Assembly: GCA_028287395.1 (NCBI GenBank)
Contig: JAQBPR010000165.1
Location: forward strand, 1 to 34,876
Direction: 5' to 3'
Origin: Bacilli bacterium
GTDB taxonomy: Bacteria; Bacillota; Bacilli; Paenibacillales; NBRC-103111
Length of the DNA stretch: 34,876 nt
Shown here piece after piece: positions 30,886 through 34,876 of this stretch. The notes under the pieces were generated by a model. The model had not been told where the DNA came from. It ran no database searches and worked only from the letters and a program-made list of their open reading frames with translations. Numbering within the stretch: the first letter of the stretch is position 1; every line of letters starts with the position of its first letter. Position numbers and translations under genes: made by a program.

Positions 30886-32408
30886 TTCAACCATTTATAA
30901 ATCCGACCCGGATTCGTTTCTTCTCGTAAAAGAGGAAGCCGAAATCGGGTTTTTCCCTTTGTAGGCTGTGTCGGTAAATTCATTTGACCGATAGTCACCT
31001 TGGTACCAAGAGGCGTCATATCATACAACTCTTCGATATCCTCTTTCGCCATGCGTATACATCCAAGTGATTCATCCGCTCCAATACTCGCTGGTTTGTT
31101 CGTCCCATGAATAGCATACAAACTATCTGACAAAGTCATTCCTCTACTGCCAAAATCGCCATTATCATGTCCATTCGGATTCCGCACCTTTTCCGTAATC
31201 GCGAAGCTGCCTTGCGGCGTTTTATCGCCGCCTAGACCGACAGAATATTTCCGCAAAATAATAGGACCACTTACTAGCGCTAATTGATGTGTTGTTTGAT
31301 CTACAACAATTTCCAAAGGCGCTATTAAAGGGGGAACGATAACTAAATCATCTACAGCAGATGATTTATCTTGCTCCTTCACCAGCGGCTTATTTGACGG
31401 CTTTGGTGATGCTTTTACATGGTCAGTTGGTAAGCTGCTGTTCGAATCCTGCCCAACCTGCTGTGGTTGAACAGTTGCAACGGGTGGAACGTTTTGTGGA
31501 GTAAATTGTTCACTTTTTAGAAAAGCACCTGTCTGCTTATAATATACATACGCCTTTTTCATCGTATCCGTAAAACCTGGCAGCAGATTTTGCGGGTAAT
31601 TTCGCGTAATCTGCTCGATTGTATCTGGTAAAGGACCATATTTTTTTTCATAAACAGCCATGGCTGACCTTAAGATAAGCAGCTGCTCCTGCTGGGTCAT
31701 CCACATATTTACTGTATGAATCGCATTGGTACCATCCGTTGCTAAGCAATCACATAATTGATTATCATGATATTGAATCTCCAATGTTCCAGTTTCAGCC
31801 GTTCTTTGTGCCGATAAAAGCGGCCTCGCTGCATTTTGCCACATGACCCACTTCCCGTCATCACTCCGCTTTGCTTGCACAATAATCGAGAGCTTGGCTG
31901 TCACTCCATTGGCTGTCATCATCTTATTAAGCGCTTCTTTTAATTCATCTTTCGTATTATCACCCGATATGTAAAATATGTTTAGTCCTTTTTCAGGCGG
32001 CGCTATGTAAACCGTATTCTTGTTATCCAAAGCTATATTCTCCGCAGTCTGATCAATCGCAGCAGAAGGCAAATAAGTAAATAAAAAAAGAACTACAAAT
32101 AGTATAGTTACGAGTCTAAAGCCTAGCATCAGGCTGCGTTTGATTCGGTTTGCTTTAAGTGAATGGGCTTGTATTTCTAACCGCAAAGCTTCAGCATCAG
32201 CGCTAGCTTTCGTTTCAAGTGCTATAGCTGCGTCAAAGCTTGCTTTTTCAAAGGCTTCATATACTTCGCCTGCTTGTTCAAAACAATATTTCGCCTTTCC
32301 TTCTTTCCCCAGTGCCTCATATTGCTTTCCTAACAAATACCAGCCCATTTTGTTGTCTGGATGCAGCTTAATAAAATTTTTTAAATATAACGGATCTTCC
32401 TCTTCCAC
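30882..32408 (-). CDS. Membrane-anchored L,D-transpeptidase (YkuD) with TPR-like head
   Basis: 508 aa from the GTG at 32408, which has GGAGGTGA four bases upstream; the longer frame to 32582 reads through a terminator. A cytoplasmic TPR-like helical region (about 5-95: KLHPDNKMGWYLLGKQYEALGK) precedes one membrane helix (about 108-128), a large extracellular region, a Pro/Ser/Lys linker (~355-395), and a C-terminal YkuD domain. The latter has the nucleophile motif HGTN-x4-IGADESLGCIRM (catalytic His and Cys). YkuD enzymes form 3-3 peptidoglycan crosslinks or attach proteins to the wall. A TPR head on the inner side is unusual and suggests coupling to a cytoplasmic partner (inference). Confidence 0.87.
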   Translation of the reverse strand: MEEEDPLYLKNFIKLHPDNKMGWYLLGKQYEALGKEGKAKYCFEQAGEVYEAFEKASFDAAIALETKASADAEALRLEIQAHSLKANRIKRSLMLGFRLVTILFVVLFLFTYLPSAAIDQTAENIALDNKNTVYIAPPEKGLNIFYISGDNTKDELKEALNKMMTANGVTAKLSIIVQAKRSDDGKWVMWQNAARPLLSAQRTAETGTLEIQYHDNQLCDCLATDGTNAIHTVNMWMTQQEQLLILRSAMAVYEKKYGPLPDTIEQITRNYPQNLLPGFTDTMKKAYVYYKQTGAFLKSEQFTPQNVPPVATVQPQQVGQDSNSSLPTDHVKASPKPSNKPLVKEQDKSSAVDDLVIVPPLIAPLEIVVDQTTHQLALVSGPIILRKYSVGLGGDKTPQGSFAITEKVRNPNGHDNGDFGSRGMTLSDSLYAIHGTNKPASIGADESLGCIRMAKEDIEELYDMTPLGTKVTIGQMNLPTQPTKGKTRFRLPLLREETNPGRIYKWLN

Positions 32409-32465
32409 TAGCTCACCTCCAAACCATCCCTCTTTATATCGGAAAAACCGGCCTTTTTTATAACC

Positions 32466-32508
32466 AAAAAAAAATCGTCTTCCCTTTTTAAAGAGGAAAG
32501 ACGATTTT
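32466..32508 (-). terminator. Rho-independent terminator of the NHL gene
   Basis: On the minus strand AAAATCGTCTTTCC and GGGAAGACGATTTT pair around a TCTTTAAAAA loop, with one small bulge, and are followed by a long T-run. It lies about 30 bp after the NHL gene's stop and about 60 bp before the L,D-transpeptidase start, separating the two units. Confidence 0.85.
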
Positions 32509-32535
32509 GATAAATCACTGTGAATCAAAAGTCTA

Positions 32536-34149
32536 CTAATTCCGTAAAATGACCGTATTGTGCTCTGAGTTCCATTGCACATTCAGACCAATTTGTTCTG
32601 CAAAAAACCGTACAGGAATCAATGTTTGATTATCTTTCGTAATATACGGTGCTACATCAATCGGACTAACCACAGCAACCGGATTGCCAGCTTGCATTGA
32701 TTTCACTTCATTCTTACCAATAGTCAATTCGATTGTGGTCGTTCCGTTGCTCAATTGAATAATTTGATTAGAATCATCCACTGTCACTTTATATCCTAAA
32801 GCTTCGGCAATTGCACGTACCGGTACCATCGTACGGCCTTGCGAAATTTCGGCAAAGGAGTCCAACTTTATAACATTTGAATTCAAAACTACTTTAATTG
32901 AATTGTCCGTTGCAAGATCAGCTGGCAATTGGTACAGCTGAATGGAACGTATTTTATTATTGAAAGAGTCTGCTACCAAGATCGAACCGTCAGCAGCTAC
33001 TGCAACATCGGAAGGTGAATTAAATTTTGCGGCTCTTTCGATTCCATTCGATTCGCCTGAATATTGATCCACTTCTCCTGCAACTGTCGAAACTTTACCT
33101 TGGTACAAATAGCGAATTGAATTGTTTAAGCTGTCTGCGATAAGTAAACCGCCTTCGCTTGTAACAGCAATACCCAACGGTCGGTTAAATAAAGCATGAT
33201 CCGCTGCGCCATCCGCATAATCCCCAGCCGCGTAAGGCGAGACTGTTTCATATAATGAATTTGTCACTTTCGAAAACGCGCTTCCAGCAACCGTTTTAAC
33301 TGTTCCCGCTGTTAAATCAATATAACGAATTCTTTGATTTCCACCATCACTAACAAACAGATTGCCTTTAGCATCTAATGCCAATCCAGAAGGTTCATTG
33401 AATTTAGCTTGACTTAAAGCTCCATCTGCAAAATCTCCAGCAGAAGTCTTTTTACCAGCCACTATTTCAACTGTACGAACGGATAGTGCATTTAAAGTAC
33501 TCACAGTTCCATCCGCAGTAATCTTACGAATGGCGTTATTCAGGGTATCCGCTACATATAGTGTACCCTCTTTAGTAATGGCTACATCACTAGGATGATT
33601 CAATCTAGCATCTTTTCCTGCTCCGTCAGCGCTTCCCTGAACACCATTCCCAGCGACTGTGGTAACATTACCTGCAGCATCAATCTTACGTATGGCGTTG
33701 TTATCAGAATCGGCGATATATATATTTCCTGCTGTATCAGCAGTAATTCCACCTGGATGATTAAAAAAGCTTAGGTCTGCTTTACCATCAAGCAATCCAC
33801 CCACTGGAAAGCCTTGTTTGTTTTTCGTTGCTGATGCTCCTGCAATAGTTGTCACTTTGCCGCCGCTGATTTTACGAATTAACTGACTTTCTGTATCCGC
33901 AACAAGGATGGATCCGTCTGGCAGGACGGAAAGACTATGCGGAGAACGGAATAACGCTAACTTAACATCATCATCTTTATCTCCAAAATCGCCCCCGCCT
34001 GCCAAATTATTCACACTTGTTAAAACTTGTGCTGAATCACTGGATGAATAAAGGCCATCCTTTGCAATACTAGAAGCTGCGACGCTTGTCCCGCCAATCA
34101 GAACAACGGTAAGAAGCGAGGTGGCCACAACATTTTTGATTCGTTTCAT
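32536..34149 (-). CDS. Secreted NHL beta-propeller protein with C-terminal stalk domain
   Basis: 537 aa, AAAGGAG before the ATG. A signal peptide (MKRIKNVVATSLLTVVLIGG..., cleavage near VAA) is followed by five to six NHL repeats, each with a LF-x-x-P-x-G/D-hydrophobic start and a YVADTLNNAIRKI-type strand (about residues 60-410), which form a beta-propeller. The last ~110 residues are a copper-amine-oxidase N-terminal (stalk) domain with two PVR motifs (MVPVRAIAEALGY; LIPVRFFAEQIGL). Such proteins are extracellular and usually bind protein or glycan partners. No catalytic residues are evident. It lies 46 bp downstream of the partial gene at the window's right edge. Confidence 0.87.
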   Translation of the reverse strand: MKRIKNVVATSLLTVVLIGGTSVAASSIAKDGLYSSSDSAQVLTSVNNLAGGGDFGDKDDDVKLALFRSPHSLSVLPDGSILVADTESQLIRKISGGKVTTIAGASATKNKQGFPVGGLLDGKADLSFFNHPGGITADTAGNIYIADSDNNAIRKIDAAGNVTTVAGNGVQGSADGAGKDARLNHPSDVAITKEGTLYVADTLNNAIRKITADGTVSTLNALSVRTVEIVAGKKTSAGDFADGALSQAKFNEPSGLALDAKGNLFVSDGGNQRIRYIDLTAGTVKTVAGSAFSKVTNSLYETVSPYAAGDYADGAADHALFNRPLGIAVTSEGGLLIADSLNNSIRYLYQGKVSTVAGEVDQYSGESNGIERAAKFNSPSDVAVAADGSILVADSFNNKIRSIQLYQLPADLATDNSIKVVLNSNVIKLDSFAEISQGRTMVPVRAIAEALGYKVTVDDSNQIIQLSNGTTTIELTIGKNEVKSMQAGNPVAVVSPIDVAPYITKDNQTLIPVRFFAEQIGLNVQWNSEHNTVILRN

Positions 34150-34195
34150 AAGCTTCTCCTTTAATTATCAATTAGAATTCATTACTCTTTGTGAC

Positions 34196-34876
34196 CTAAG
34201 GGGTAATAGTCACTGTTGTTGTACTATCAACAATTGATGAACCATCCATTCTAACAACTTTAACATAAACATCAAAGCTCTTATTGGTACTGGCATTAAT
34301 CGCAATCGGTAAACTCGCGAGAAGCCCATCCACAGTTACAGTATTTGTTGCAGGGATTACTGCTGCATAAATAATTTGTGCGTTGTTATTAGTATTATTA
34401 ACATTTCTAAATGTGTTCACACTTCCACCGCTTGTATTAAAGTAATCTGAGGTTGGGGTTCCACTAACGTAAATATATTCACCAGGGAGCGGAGTTTTAT
34501 AAACCACATGCACTTCAATACCGTATACTTGCTCGCTTACAGAGAAGTTTTTGTTTTTAATAACAACATTATATGGATACGGTGGCGATGTAGTGCTAGG
34601 TGCGCTTGGCGATATCGCTACATCCACTGAAGGCGTTGGTGTTGAAGCTGGTGTTGAATTTACAGGAGCTGGAATTGGTGTAGGAACGACTACAACTGGT
34701 GCAGGTGTTGGTGTCGCTTTATTCAAACCTAAAGCTTCCTTCTCCTTCTCAATTCTTGCGGCTTCTGCTGCAAGCTGTTTTAAAGCTTCAGCAAGCTTTT
34801 GTTTGTTCGCATCATCTTGCTTCTTCTTTTCTGCATCATTTGCTTTTTTCAAATCATCGAGCTTCTTTAATTCCGA
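34196..34876 (-). CDS. Partial extracellular protein: coiled coil, Pro/Thr linker, C-terminal domain
   Basis: The 3' part only. The frame is open to the window's end, so the true start lies outside. Visible order: a charged Lys/Asp/Glu/Ala-rich coiled coil, a Pro/Thr/Val-rich linker (TPTPAPVVVVPTPIPAP...), then a domain of about 120 residues with alternating strands (YNVVIKNKNFSV, YGIEVHVVYKTPLPGEYIYV) ending TTTVTITP. The composition indicates a surface or secreted protein whose linker spans the cell wall. It is followed by the NHL/stalk gene, probably in one operon. No known domain is recognised at the C-terminus. Confidence 0.65.
   Translation of the reverse strand, partial: SELKKLDDLKKANDAEKKKQDDANKQKLAEALKQLAAEAARIEKEKEALGLNKATPTPAPVVVVPTPIPAPVNSTPASTPTPSVDVAISPSAPSTTSPPYPYNVVIKNKNFSVSEQVYGIEVHVVYKTPLPGEYIYVSGTPTSDYFNTSGGSVNTFRNVNNTNNNAQIIYAAVIPATNTVTVDGLLASLPIAINASTNKSFDVYVKVVRMDGSSIVDSTTTVTITP

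Overview
The window looks like a chromosomal segment of a Gram-positive, spore-former-type Firmicute, most likely Paenibacillaceae (Paenibacillus/Cohnella-like). Reasons: moderate-to-low GC, strong AGGAGG-type ribosome binding sites, homologues of Bacillus genes (yhaO/yhaN, ykvI, xpt, the RelQ/YjbM synthetase, DedA), LTA-synthase-like proteins, and several proteins carrying the copper-amine-oxidase N-terminal 'stalk' domain that is abundant in this family. No complete mobile element, CRISPR array or rRNA is visible. I worked by eye, so family names rest on recognised motifs and not on searches.

Layout. Positions 1-489 hold no gene. They contain a CpG-rich non-coding tract and the 5' half of a tRNA-Leu(CAG) gene that still has its own promoter. 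Next is a 515-aa protein of the kind that begins with a Q-x-x-IGN-x-AV motif, known from DUF4157/contractile-injection-associated proteins (490-2037, minus). Two tandem LtaS-like polyglycerolphosphate-transferase paralogues with C-terminal IPT/TIG domains follow (2176-6511), then a NiCoT nickel/cobalt permease (6666-7685) with a palindromic operator candidate over its promoter. After two tiny genes comes a minus-strand operon of a 66-aa protein, CbiZ (cobinamide salvage) and a secreted stalk protein fused to a nuclease-dead SNase-like fold (8329-10078). The permease and CbiZ together suggest cobalt/B12 acquisition. Xpt (purine salvage), a two-repeat lipoprotein, DedA, YkvI and two small membrane proteins fill 10247-14539.

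A minus-strand operon then runs glycosyltransferase family 4 - yhaO (exonuclease) - yhaN (SMC-like ATPase), 20456 to 14611. The 5' part of yhaN is a sharp GC-rich island with three perfect hairpins. A membrane GGDEF protein (20554-21714) diverges from this operon. A HAD phosphatase lies downstream of queD-queE-queC (preQ0 biosynthesis, 24384-22488), which has a sigma-A-type promoter. An RsmF-like rRNA methyltransferase diverges from queD.

From 30585 down to 25863 the minus strand carries pyrD, a long RelQ-type alarmone synthetase, a DUF309 protein, an RsuA/RluB-family pseudouridine synthase, a 22-codon remnant of a Cof-type HAD phosphatase gene, an acidic protein built from three related repeats, and a 91-aa protein. 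The right end has a 42-aa single-span membrane peptide (plus strand) and minus-strand cell-envelope genes: an L,D-transpeptidase with a cytoplasmic TPR-like head, an NHL-propeller/stalk protein, and a protein cut by the window edge. The most unusual items are the promoter-bearing half tRNA, the IGNRAV protein with three H-x-T strands, the palindromic GC island in yhaN, and the HAD gene remnant.
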